From JADHUC01 sp964617665 (GTDB taxonomy: Bacteria > Planctomycetota > Planctomycetia > Pirellulales > Pirellulaceae), in contig CAZUAH010000468.1 in the NCBI GenBank assembly GCA_964617665.1, positions 1 to 11,094 of the forward strand: 11,094 nucleotides of DNA, written 5' to 3'. Each line of letters opens with the position of its first letter. The first letter of the stretch is position 1. Under the pieces are notes generated by a model. The model did not search any database, was not told where the DNA came from, and was given only the letters and a program-made list of their open reading frames with translations. Positions 5,922-11,094 of the stretch are shown piece by piece. The translations under genes and the position numbers were made by a program.

Positions 5922-6479
5922 TTGAATCGAATCACATTTGTTACGGTCGGATGGTACTGGAACCCGATCAATGCATGGATCGTCCGCAACCGTCTTGCCG
6001 ACGAGGGGATTGACGCTTTCGTGACGGACGAGTTCGCCGTCTCCACTTATTGGCTCTACGCCAACGCGATCCGCGGGATCAAGGTCCAGGTGCCGCGCGA
6101 ACAACTATCCGAGGCGCAAGAGGTCCTTGCTCGCGGCAAATCGGAGATCTTCGCGGATACTCCCTCTCGCCCTGCCAATGCGGATCAACCGGTGTGCTCC
6201 CACTGCGGCTCGCCTGAAGTACGCCGTGAACGCTTCGCCGTTCGTTTTGTCATCCTCTTGTGGATCATCGTGGGTGTTCCAATCCCCGTGCCCTCCCGGG
6301 CAACCGAGTGCTTTGACTGCGGGACTCGCGATGGTCCGCCGACGTCATTCCGGTTTCAGTATGGCTTGCGGCACCTGTTGCTCGTCATGTCCATCGTGGC
6401 AGTCGTACTTGGTATCATGAGGCTCACCGGACACGCCTGGTTCGAGTCTGCATCGACGCCAACTCAGAGCCTCTGGTGA
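5922..6479 (+). CDS. DUF2007 plus zinc ribbon plus TM protein
   Basis: The 185-aa product contains a DUF2007 ('putative prokaryotic signal-transducing protein') domain at ~5-70: FVTVGWYWNPINAWIVRNRLADEGIDAFVTDE, then IRGIKVQVPREQLSEAQEVLA. It has the family's usual beta-alpha-beta pattern. Then come C92-x2-C95 and C130-x2-C133, a split zinc ribbon whose two halves flank a hydrophobic segment (107-124), and a final membrane helix in FRFQYGLRHLLLVMSIVAVVLGIM (143-165), the planctomycete anchor motif. No ATG fits; TTG 5922 is the first possible start and the domain begins at once, so the start is likely right although no good ribosome-binding site is seen. Coupling to the preceding stop, 12 nt upstream, would explain this. 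DUF2007 has no settled biochemical role. Confidence 0.8.
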   Translation: MNRITFVTVGWYWNPINAWIVRNRLADEGIDAFVTDEFAVSTYWLYANAIRGIKVQVPREQLSEAQEVLARGKSEIFADTPSRPANADQPVCSHCGSPEVRRERFAVRFVILLWIIVGVPIPVPSRATECFDCGTRDGPPTSFRFQYGLRHLLLVMSIVAVVLGIMRLTGHAWFESASTPTQSLW

Positions 6480-6522
6480 AGGCGAAGGATTTCAACGGGT
6501 ATTGTGATATTGGTCGAGTCCG

Positions 6523-6987
6523 ATGTGTAAGCGTGTGAAGAACTCTCGCCGAACAAAACAGCCGCAGTTTCTGATTGATACAGCCGCTTATCAGGGTGTA
6601 TCGGTCGAATTCGAGCTGGTTGAAGAACTCGTTACCAAGAAGCTGCGTCGAGAGCAATCCCTTGGAGAACAACTGACGTGCGAGCCTTCTGCCGTGAAGG
6701 CCATGGAATCGCTATTTGAAAGATATCTCAGGCTGGAGATCGTGATCGCTGGCTGGATAGACCATGCCGTCTTGGAATTCCATTCATGCCTGCAGGGCGA
6801 CATTCGGTCCCTGCGAAAGATGGTACGTGAACTCGACTCGTATCGTCCGGATCAAGGTGGCGACGCGTGTTTCTACCTGGCCGATCTGGGCTACAATGAA
6901 GTACTTGCGACGATGATTTCCTTCGAGAATGCGACTTTCAGCACCAGTCGATATAGGCTAACCCGCAGCGTTGACGGCGGGAGTTAA
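6523..6987 (+). CDS. Hypothetical protein, 154 aa
   Basis: A basic N-terminus (CKRVKNSRRTKQP) leads into a mostly helical protein with alternating charged residues (EFELVEELVTKKLRREQSLGEQL), a hydrophobic amphipathic stretch YLRLEIVIAGWIDHAVLEF at ~88-106, and a mixed C-terminus with GGDACFYLADLGYNEVLATMI. There is no signal peptide or clear TM helix. I recognise no domain. It starts at ATG 6523, 43 bp after the DUF2007 gene, without a clear Shine-Dalgarno sequence. Its last 30 bp include one arm (6956-6963) of an inverted repeat whose other arm is just before the next gene. Confidence 0.65.
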   Translation: MCKRVKNSRRTKQPQFLIDTAAYQGVSVEFELVEELVTKKLRREQSLGEQLTCEPSAVKAMESLFERYLRLEIVIAGWIDHAVLEFHSCLQGDIRSLRKMVRELDSYRPDQGGDACFYLADLGYNEVLATMISFENATFSTSRYRLTRSVDGGS

Positions 6988-7045
6988 GGTAGCCGCAGGC
7001 TGACACTAGTTCGAAAACAGGCGTTGCGAGAGCAGACGGTTAGCC
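6956..7045 (+). repeat. 8-bp inverted repeat with GTTAGCC core, weak attC candidate
   Basis: GGCTAACC (6956-6963) is the exact reverse complement of GGTTAGCC (7038-7045), 90 bp end to end. The right arm contains GTTAGCC, 6 of 7 matches to the integron GTTRRRY core, and lies 15 bp before the GTG of the SUKH gene. The left arm overlaps the end of the preceding CDS. Both positions are typical for attC boxes, but I find no convincing inner stem: only ACG/CGT and AGCC-GCA-GGCT can form. Chance is a serious alternative. Confidence 0.3.
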
Positions 7046-7060
7046 GATTGAAACGACAGA

Positions 7061-7675
7061 GTGTTTGATTCTCTCCGACGAAAAAAGACGAAGCCGGCCG
7101 TGAACTCAGACGATCGAATCGAGCGGCTCGCAACCAAAATCGCCGAACTCGCGGAGCGAGACACGGAAATGGTGACCTTTGGTGCGTCGACATTCGGCCA
7201 TGGGCATCATTACCGAATGAACGATGTGCTGGCCGCCGATGAACTCGCACGCTTCGAGCGGGAGTTCGGCGTCCGCCTTCCGCAGGACTATGCCTCTTTC
7301 CTCACACGCATCGGGGATGGCGGCATAGGCCCCTACTATGGCCTCTACTCATTGAACGACTCCGTGTCCGACGCTCCCGACCACAAGTGTCGCGACTTCC
7401 TTGCCTCACCATTTCCGTTGACCGAGTTCTTCAATCCGTTTGATGACGACGAAAACGCCACGGACGACGAGCTTTGCGAAGACCGATACATCCTCGGATC
7501 AATCGTCCTCTCGCACCAGGGTTGTGGATACTACGATCGTCTCGTAATTACCGGACCGCAGGCAGGGCACGTCTGGACTGACGGTCGCGTTTCAGATCAA
7601 GGCATTGCCCCGTTGGGATGTGACTTCTACACTTGGTATGACCGCTGGGTAACCGACGCAATCTACGATCTCTGA
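7061..7675 (+). CDS. SMI1/KNR4 (SUKH) family protein
   Basis: The 204-aa protein has a basic and charged N-terminus (RRKKTKPAVNSDDRIERLATKIAELAERD), then the SUKH signature at ~55-90, ADELARFEREFGVRLPQDYASFLTRIGDGG. Acidic segments follow (FNPFDDDENATDDELCEDRY), then ILGSIVLSHQGCGYYDRLVITGPQAGHVWTD at ~140-170, the usual 'G..xhGCGxxxxLvVxG...G.VW' block of SMI1/KNR4 proteins. Known: in bacteria this superfamily is largely used as immunity proteins against polymorphic toxins, though some members have other scaffold roles. No toxin gene adjoins it, so as an immunity protein it would be an orphan. GTG 7061 is the listed start and has a poor ribosome-binding site; ATG 7169 would still keep the whole domain. 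The PPP phosphatase follows 24 bp downstream, probably in one transcript. Confidence 0.85.
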   Translation: MFDSLRRKKTKPAVNSDDRIERLATKIAELAERDTEMVTFGASTFGHGHHYRMNDVLAADELARFEREFGVRLPQDYASFLTRIGDGGIGPYYGLYSLNDSVSDAPDHKCRDFLASPFPLTEFFNPFDDDENATDDELCEDRYILGSIVLSHQGCGYYDRLVITGPQAGHVWTDGRVSDQGIAPLGCDFYTWYDRWVTDAIYDL

Positions 7676-7699
7676 GCAGAAGGAAGCAGGCAGAACAAC

Positions 7700-8380
7700 G
7701 TGCGATTGCTGGCCATTGGCGATATTCACGGCTGTTTCACGGCCCTCACCACGCTCGTGGATTACGTTCCCATTGCGCCCACCGACAGGATCATTGCGAT
7801 GGGTGACAACGTTGACCGTGGTCCCAACAGTTGTGCCGTACTTGACTGGCTGATCGCGCGGCACAACGACCGTAGTCTGATTCCGATTCGTGGGAATCAC
7901 GAATTGATGATGTGCGCTGCGCGGCACAGCGACCAACATAACGACGAATGGATCTCGTGTGGCGGTGATGCCGCACTCAGGTCGTATTCGCCGTTTGGCG
8001 ACAAAGAGCGACTGGCGGACGTGCCCGATTCCCATTGGCAGTTCATGGAACGACATTGTCGCGCATACTACGAAACAGACTCGCATTTCTTCGTCCATGC
8101 CAACGTGTATCCGGACATGCCCCTGGAGGAGCAGCCCGATTACATGCTCTACTGGGAGGAGTTCAACGATCCGCCACCACACGAATCCGGCAAGATCATG
8201 GTGTGCGGACACACTCCGCAGAGAGACGGTCATCCGCGAAGTATTGGCCACGCCGTCTGCATGGACACTCGGGCGCATGCAGGCGGCTGGTTGACTTGCT
8301 TGGACGTGACGAGTGGACGATACTGGCAAGCCAATGAAGAAGGCCAGACGCGTAGCGGATTCCTTGATGACTCAAACTGA
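7700..8380 (+). CDS. PPP-family serine/threonine phosphatase or Nudix-like metallophosphoesterase
   Basis: The 226-aa enzyme carries the calcineurin-like metallophosphoesterase signature in order: GDIHG (7-11, D8 and H10 metal ligands), GDNVDRG (35-41), GNHE (65-68), H133 in FVHAN where relatives usually have HAG, and CGHTP with H171. These residues bind a dinuclear metal centre. The spacing and small size resemble the phage-lambda PP/PrpA and bis(5'-nucleosyl)-tetraphosphatase (ApaH-like) branches. Substrates could therefore be phosphoproteins or dinucleoside polyphosphates; I cannot choose from the sequence. There is no signal peptide, so it is cytoplasmic. GTG 7700 is the start because the catalytic strand RLLAIGDIHG begins at residue 2 and AGAAGGAAG lies 14-22 bp before it. 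It is in the same frame as the SUKH gene ahead. Confidence 0.92.
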   Translation: MRLLAIGDIHGCFTALTTLVDYVPIAPTDRIIAMGDNVDRGPNSCAVLDWLIARHNDRSLIPIRGNHELMMCAARHSDQHNDEWISCGGDAALRSYSPFGDKERLADVPDSHWQFMERHCRAYYETDSHFFVHANVYPDMPLEEQPDYMLYWEEFNDPPPHESGKIMVCGHTPQRDGHPRSIGHAVCMDTRAHAGGWLTCLDVTSGRYWQANEEGQTRSGFLDDSN

Positions 8381-8552
8381 AAACGCGGGCGAAGAAAGCA
8401 TAAGAAACACACTGGCTCCCATGCTTTGCGTGGCAATGGGCCGTGTGGCCAGTGAGTTTGGTTGTTCTGCTCCTGAAAATGTGGTCGTCTCAGACGACAC
8501 TTGCGCCTTGGCACATGGGGATTCTGATAACTCGTTTCACGGAGAGGCAGAA

Positions 8553-9242
8553 ATGTCGACACACAATCACGGCCCAACCGCTAATCCTTCCTCGCTTATG
8601 GTCTGTCTCGTTGTCCTTGGGTGCGGAATATCGATGTGGAGCGATCCCGGTCTCCCGCAATTCAACGAGACTGCAAATGCGCAGACGTCAGAAGGGCGGC
8701 CCACGGTGAAGATTGATCGGTCGAAAGCCAAATCGATTTTCGCCAATGCCACGAGAGTCACTCCAGCGGAACGCCACGCCGTATTCGATTTCGGCCTGAA
8801 GCCACTTGCGAATGACGACGGAGTCAAAACGGCTACGACGACTGTGCGGGTCTATTTGAACTACTACACGGCAAAGCGGATGCAGGCGGCCTTGGCGATG
8901 AGCATGGAACGTCACGTCAAAGTGTTTGGACCGCTAGGGCAGGACAAGCCAGTGGATTTGAAGGCCTCGCCAGAGGTTGCTCTTCGCCCCGTTTACGCGA
9001 ATTTCGTCCGACTCACCGGTAGTCCCGAGGAATTGATAATGGAGATGGGTCTCAATCCAATGCCTGTCGGCGTTCCGAAAGCCCCAATCCCTGTTAGTTT
9101 CATCGTGATAATGGATTTCGAGACAGGGAATACACTCCTGAGTCAAGTCAAAGCCGTGATTGACCAGTATGAAAAAGAACATGGACCAATAGAAACCGAT
9201 ATCCAGAAGCGGATTGTCGGGGGGCGGCTCGCTGCACCGTGA
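8553..9242 (+). CDS. Membrane-anchored protein with two tandem DUF3467-like modules
   Basis: The 229-aa form starts at ATG 8553, selected because GGAGAGG (8541-8547) is well placed and an anchor follows directly. A longer frame from 8313 would overlap the phosphatase by 68 bp and add 80 residues of low-quality sequence. Residues 15-29 are hydrophobic (LMVCLVVLGCGISMW), a possible anchor or weak lipobox at C24. Two related modules follow. Module 1 (~61-130) has FANATRVTPAERHAVFDFGLKP, then VYLNYYTAKRMQAALAMSMERHVKVFG. Module 2 (~148-222) has YANFVRLTGSPEELIMEMGLNP, then FIVIMDFETGNTLLSQVKAVIDQYEKEHG. Both have the YxNxxRV... then ..aRxxxxL...E..FG layout of DUF3467. DUF3467 proteins are usually a single module and of unknown function. 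The 170 bp before this gene contain no gene. Confidence 0.7.
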   Translation: MSTHNHGPTANPSSLMVCLVVLGCGISMWSDPGLPQFNETANAQTSEGRPTVKIDRSKAKSIFANATRVTPAERHAVFDFGLKPLANDDGVKTATTTVRVYLNYYTAKRMQAALAMSMERHVKVFGPLGQDKPVDLKASPEVALRPVYANFVRLTGSPEELIMEMGLNPMPVGVPKAPIPVSFIVIMDFETGNTLLSQVKAVIDQYEKEHGPIETDIQKRIVGGRLAAP

Positions 9243-9328
9243 CCTAGAAGGGACGTAGTGCGTTTCCCGACATCAAGGCTCGCTGGCTGCCGCCTGACCA
9301 GAGCCTTATGTGCCTAAAGGAGTGTCAC

Positions 9329-9844
9329 ATGAAGTATCTCGCAGCAACGGTTATCCTGCTTTCTCCTGCGACTTGCCTAGCAGCCGAATTCAAGCTCGAA
9401 GGTTACGATCGTGAAGTCAACGACGGGACGGTGATCCGCGAAGCGAAGGGCGTTGACGACATCGTGGCGGTACGTTTTCACTGTTGTCGCGTGTCCGATA
9501 GTTCGCTCGAACCCATACGCATCTTCGAGGCGTGTATGTGCGAGACACGGCCATAACGGGAGTTGAGTTCTCGCATCTGAAAACACACTCGCGTTTGAAG
9601 CAAGCGACCGTTCTTGTGTCTCGGGCGATCCCAGATCAGCGATGCCGGGCTGGTTCACCTAGCATCCTTAACAGAACTTGAATATTTGGAACTGACAGGA
9701 ACGCAGATCGGCGACGCTGGGCTCGTTCATTTGCGAGGTTTGACACGCCTCAAGCAACTGGATCTGACTGAAACCAACGTGACGGCCCGTGGTGCGGCGG
9801 AATTGCGTAAGTCACTTCCGGAGACACATGTATTTGCACCATGA
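9329..9844 (+). pseudogene. Secreted leucine-rich-repeat protein gene broken by two frameshifts
   Basis: ATG 9329 has an excellent AAAGGAG (9316-9322). The first frame gives a signal peptide (KYLAATVILLSPATCLAA) and EFKLEGYDREVNDGT... up to EPIR near 9520. The protein then continues in another frame (HLRGVYVRDTAITGVEFSHLKTHSRLKQATVL, 9520-9612) and returns to the first frame at about 9614 (CLGRSQISDAGLVHLASLTELEYLELT... to the stop at 9842). The final part has two perfect LRRs of the planctomycete 'DAGLVHL' type and the usual cap (NVTARGAAELRKSLPE). One base missing near 9520 and one extra near 9613 restore a continuous ~171-aa product. LRR proteins of this kind are secreted or surface proteins that probably bind other proteins. 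These could be real mutations or assembly errors. The first frame alone stops at 9554-9556. Confidence 0.8.
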
Positions 9845-9852
9845 ACGCGGAT

Positions 9853-9869
9853 TTCACCGGTTCGGTGAA
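9853..9869. repeat. Short hairpin after the LRR gene
   Basis: TTCACCG (9853-9859) and CGGTGAA (9863-9869) form a perfect 7-bp stem around GTT, 9 bp after the LRR stop codon. No T-run follows. The arms resemble the CACCGG / CGGTGAAC outer arms of the palindromes at 58-135 and 4511-4592, so it may be a remnant of one with its loop deleted. The rest of the gap to 10044 holds the promoter candidate below and no gene. Confidence 0.4.
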
Positions 9870-9938
9870 TGGTGCCCCAACCAAGATCTCTCGTTTGGCC
9901 CTACGATCGTGGTGGCAATTGGTCGCGGAGACCCGCCC

Positions 9939-9968
9939 TTAACCTCGCGAAACATCGTGTGGTATGAT
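9939..9968 (+). promoter_or_regulatory. Possible sigma70-type promoter for the thioredoxin-like gene
   Basis: TTAACC (9939-9944) and TATGAT (9963-9968) match the -35 and -10 consensus at 4 and 5 of 6 positions, separated by 18 bp. Transcription would start near 9975, leaving a ~70-nt leader before the thioredoxin-like GTG. The -35 match is only moderate and planctomycete promoters are not well defined. Confidence 0.3.
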
Positions 9969-10044
9969 GACGCGTCCGGTACAGAGAGTCGCTATGGCCA
10001 CCCATCTCCTTTGACGTCGTGCCAATATAGAGGAAGCCACCACA

Positions 10045-10440
10045 GTGAACCGCTGGACATCTATCATTATTCTCGCGCTTCTTCTAGGCGGATGCGCCGA
10101 ACACGACCCTGCTTTGAGCGGTGTGCATTTCTTCAAATTCCACGCCGACTGGTGCAAGCCGTGCAGAGCGCAGAAGCCGATTGTCGAGCGTCTGGAGAGT
10201 GATTTCTCCGGCGTCACGTTTCACCATGTCGACGTCGACGTGCAAACAGAACTGCCACAGAAGCACGGGGTCGAGTCTATCCCGTGTATGGTCATCACGG
10301 TTGATGGCAGCGAGAAAGAACGCTTCCTGGGCCTGTGCACCTATTCGGATCTCTCTGCGGCGCTAACGAAATACGGTGGCACGAACAAAGGAACGGATGG
10401 ACGGACCGGGCAGAGCGCGGTGCTTGTTGTCCATCCTTAG
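10045..10440 (+). CDS. Thioredoxin-like lipoprotein
   Basis: The 131-aa protein starts at GTG 10045, 10 bp after AGGA. Residues 2-17 form a lipoprotein signal (NRWTSIIILALLLGGC) with lipobox LGG-C17, so the mature protein should be lipid-anchored outside the cytoplasmic membrane. The thioredoxin fold follows: beta-strand VHFFKFHADW, active site W36-C37-K38-P39-C40, VDVDVQTELPQKHGVESIP with cis-Pro80, and a final helix ending near YG (~112). The last ~19 residues (GTNKGTDGRTGQSAVLVVHP) are a non-conserved tail. Thioredoxin-like proteins reduce or exchange disulfides, here presumably on exported proteins. The CKPC motif (rather than CGPC) and an extra Cys81 after the cis-Pro are noteworthy. The next ORF starts 10 bp downstream. 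Confidence 0.88.
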   Translation: MNRWTSIIILALLLGGCAEHDPALSGVHFFKFHADWCKPCRAQKPIVERLESDFSGVTFHHVDVDVQTELPQKHGVESIPCMVITVDGSEKERFLGLCTYSDLSAALTKYGGTNKGTDGRTGQSAVLVVHP

Positions 10441-10450
10441 AGCACGGGGC

Positions 10451-10747
10451 ATGACGTCCATCGGAAAGAGAAGGCACCGTCGCGTTTTCGGCCCTCAAGC
10501 CCCGTTCACAAGTACGCCGCGGATCGCGTGCCCGTGTTTTTTTGACCGCGCGGACTTCGCCTACTTGTCTGAACACGGTGAAGGTCTTGATGGCACATCC
10601 TATGAACTGCGATTCGGCGAGTACTTCGGTTGGTGTCGAATCAAATGGTGGGTTAAGATACCGGAGTCGTGGAAGGCGATTTCACCTGCTGTGAAGCGAT
10701 TCGGCCGTGTCCTTCAATCACCTCCTGCAACGGAATATGTGGAATGA
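10451..10747 (+). CDS. Small hypothetical protein, 98 aa
   Basis: ATG 10451 follows the thioredoxin stop by 10 bp, and the stop overlaps the methyltransferase start as ATGA (10744-10747), so the three are probably co-transcribed. The first ~35 residues are very basic and of low complexity (MTSIGKRRHRRVFGPQAPFTSTPRI). From ~36 on the sequence looks like a real folded segment: CFFDRADFAYLSEHGEGLDGTSYELRFGEYFGWCRIKWWVKIPESWKAISPAVKRFGRVLQ. A seven-T run near 10539-10545 sits exactly at the switch between these two parts, so a slippage or sequencing indel there may have joined an unrelated N-terminus. I do not recognise the domain. Confidence 0.5.
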   Translation: MTSIGKRRHRRVFGPQAPFTSTPRIACPCFFDRADFAYLSEHGEGLDGTSYELRFGEYFGWCRIKWWVKIPESWKAISPAVKRFGRVLQSPPATEYVE

Positions 10748-11085
10748 CGAACGCCGCTGAAAACTCCTCCGATCCGACCAGTACTGACACCGTATCGACA
10801 GGAAAGCCTAGTCGCAGTCGCTTGCCTCGTCTGCGAGTGCTCGTCGCGACCGCTGCCGTGGTGTTCGTAGCGGGCGGTGTCTGGCTATATCTGTGGCTTA
10901 ACACCGAGCCCGTGGACGTGCGGTACGCAACGCCCGAAGGCGGGCACGTCATGTATCTACCGACGCCGCCGGATATCGTGGACAGAATGCTTGAAATAGC
11001 GGAAGTAACAAACGACGACATGGTCTACGATTTGGGATGCGGGTCCGGCGGCCCAGATTCTCTTCACGATTGGGGATCATTTTGA
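10744..11085 (+). CDS. Membrane-anchored SAM-dependent methyltransferase, truncated
   Basis: The start at ATG 10744 overlaps the preceding stop (ATGA), the usual sign of translational coupling. Residues 1-30 are polar, ~31-52 are one membrane helix (RVLVATAAVVFVAGGVWLYLWL), and ~60-102 match class I methyltransferases seen in planctomycetes: MYLPTPPDIVDRMLEIAEVTNDDMVYDLGCGSG. That stretch is the region before motif I plus motif I itself (D96-x-G98-x-G100-x-G102), which binds S-adenosylmethionine. The protein then stops after only 11 more residues (GPDSLHDWGSF), whereas such enzymes normally continue for another ~120-150 residues. The remaining DNA to the window end reads QILFTIGDHFEGL in another frame, unrelated to a methyltransferase. 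So the gene is cut by a rearrangement, frameshift or chimeric join near 11045. It is probably inactive as it stands. Confidence 0.75.
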   Translation: MTNAAENSSDPTSTDTVSTGKPSRSRLPRLRVLVATAAVVFVAGGVWLYLWLNTEPVDVRYATPEGGHVMYLPTPPDIVDRMLEIAEVTNDDMVYDLGCGSGGPDSLHDWGSF

Positions 11086-11094
11086 GGGACTCCA

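Noticed and set aside
7592..8329. 245-codon open frame on the - strand
   Set aside because: It is antisense to the phosphatase, whose catalytic motifs are complete.
8378..8539. TGAAAACG and CGTTTCA as attC boxes between the phosphatase and DUF3467 genes
   Set aside because: The element would be 162 bp, longer than known attC sites, the pairing needs a bulge, and no inner stem exists.
9839..9895. CCATGAACG ... CGTTTGG around the 9853-9869 hairpin as an attC site
   Set aside because: The right box is about 30 bp from the stem and pairing requires two extra bases; only the hairpin itself is supported.
1..11094. CRISPR array, IS element or prophage
   Set aside because: No regularly spaced identical repeats, no transposase or phage structural motifs, and no terminal inverted repeats with target duplications were found.

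Overview
The window looks like accessory DNA of a planctomycete. The evidence is family-level: a 125-aa and a 185-aa protein carry the 'RFxYxLRxLL' membrane-entry motif common in that phylum, two proteins start with planctomycete-type four-cysteine zinc ribbons, and there are short leucine-rich repeats of the 'DAGLVHLxxLTxLxxLxLTxTxxxxxG' kind. All supported genes are on the + strand. No rRNA, tRNA, CRISPR array, transposase or recombinase gene was seen.

Left part (1-4650). Small, functionally unrelated genes are separated by structured intergenic DNA. In order: a 5'-truncated ankyrin-repeat fragment, a 125-aa membrane protein, a gap of about 300 bp, a zinc-ribbon/TM protein, a 112-aa two-helix membrane protein, a 444-aa zinc-ribbon + SseB-like + DUF4272 protein, and a LOG-type phosphoribohydrolase. 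Three gaps hold imperfect palindromes with the architecture of integron attC sites: outer R''/R' pairing, a spacer, and an inner stem whose upstream arm has two unpaired extra bases. The best is at 3733-3861. Two further copies, at 58-135 and 4511-4592, are homologous to each other. Weaker candidates lie at 1704-1759, 2192-2265 and 6956-7045. The LOG gene lies alone between two of these elements, as one gene cassette would. My leading interpretation is an old or degenerate integron-like cassette array, but no integrase is in view.

Middle part (4650-9250). Tightly packed co-directional genes: a 217-aa polytopic membrane protein, an unrecognised 177-aa acidic protein, a DUF2007 + zinc ribbon + TM protein, an unrecognised 154-aa protein, a SMI1/KNR4 (SUKH) protein, a PPP-family phosphatase and a membrane-anchored protein with two tandem DUF3467-like modules. 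Several have strong Shine-Dalgarno sequences and probably their own translation signals.

Right part (9250-11094). An LRR protein gene is broken by two compensating frameshifts. It is followed by a hairpin, a possible sigma70-type promoter, a thioredoxin-like lipoprotein, a 98-aa unknown, and a membrane-anchored SAM methyltransferase. The methyltransferase overlaps the 98-aa gene by ATGA and is cut off right after its SAM-binding glycine motif. The genes do not form one pathway; the region reads as a collection of accessory genes.
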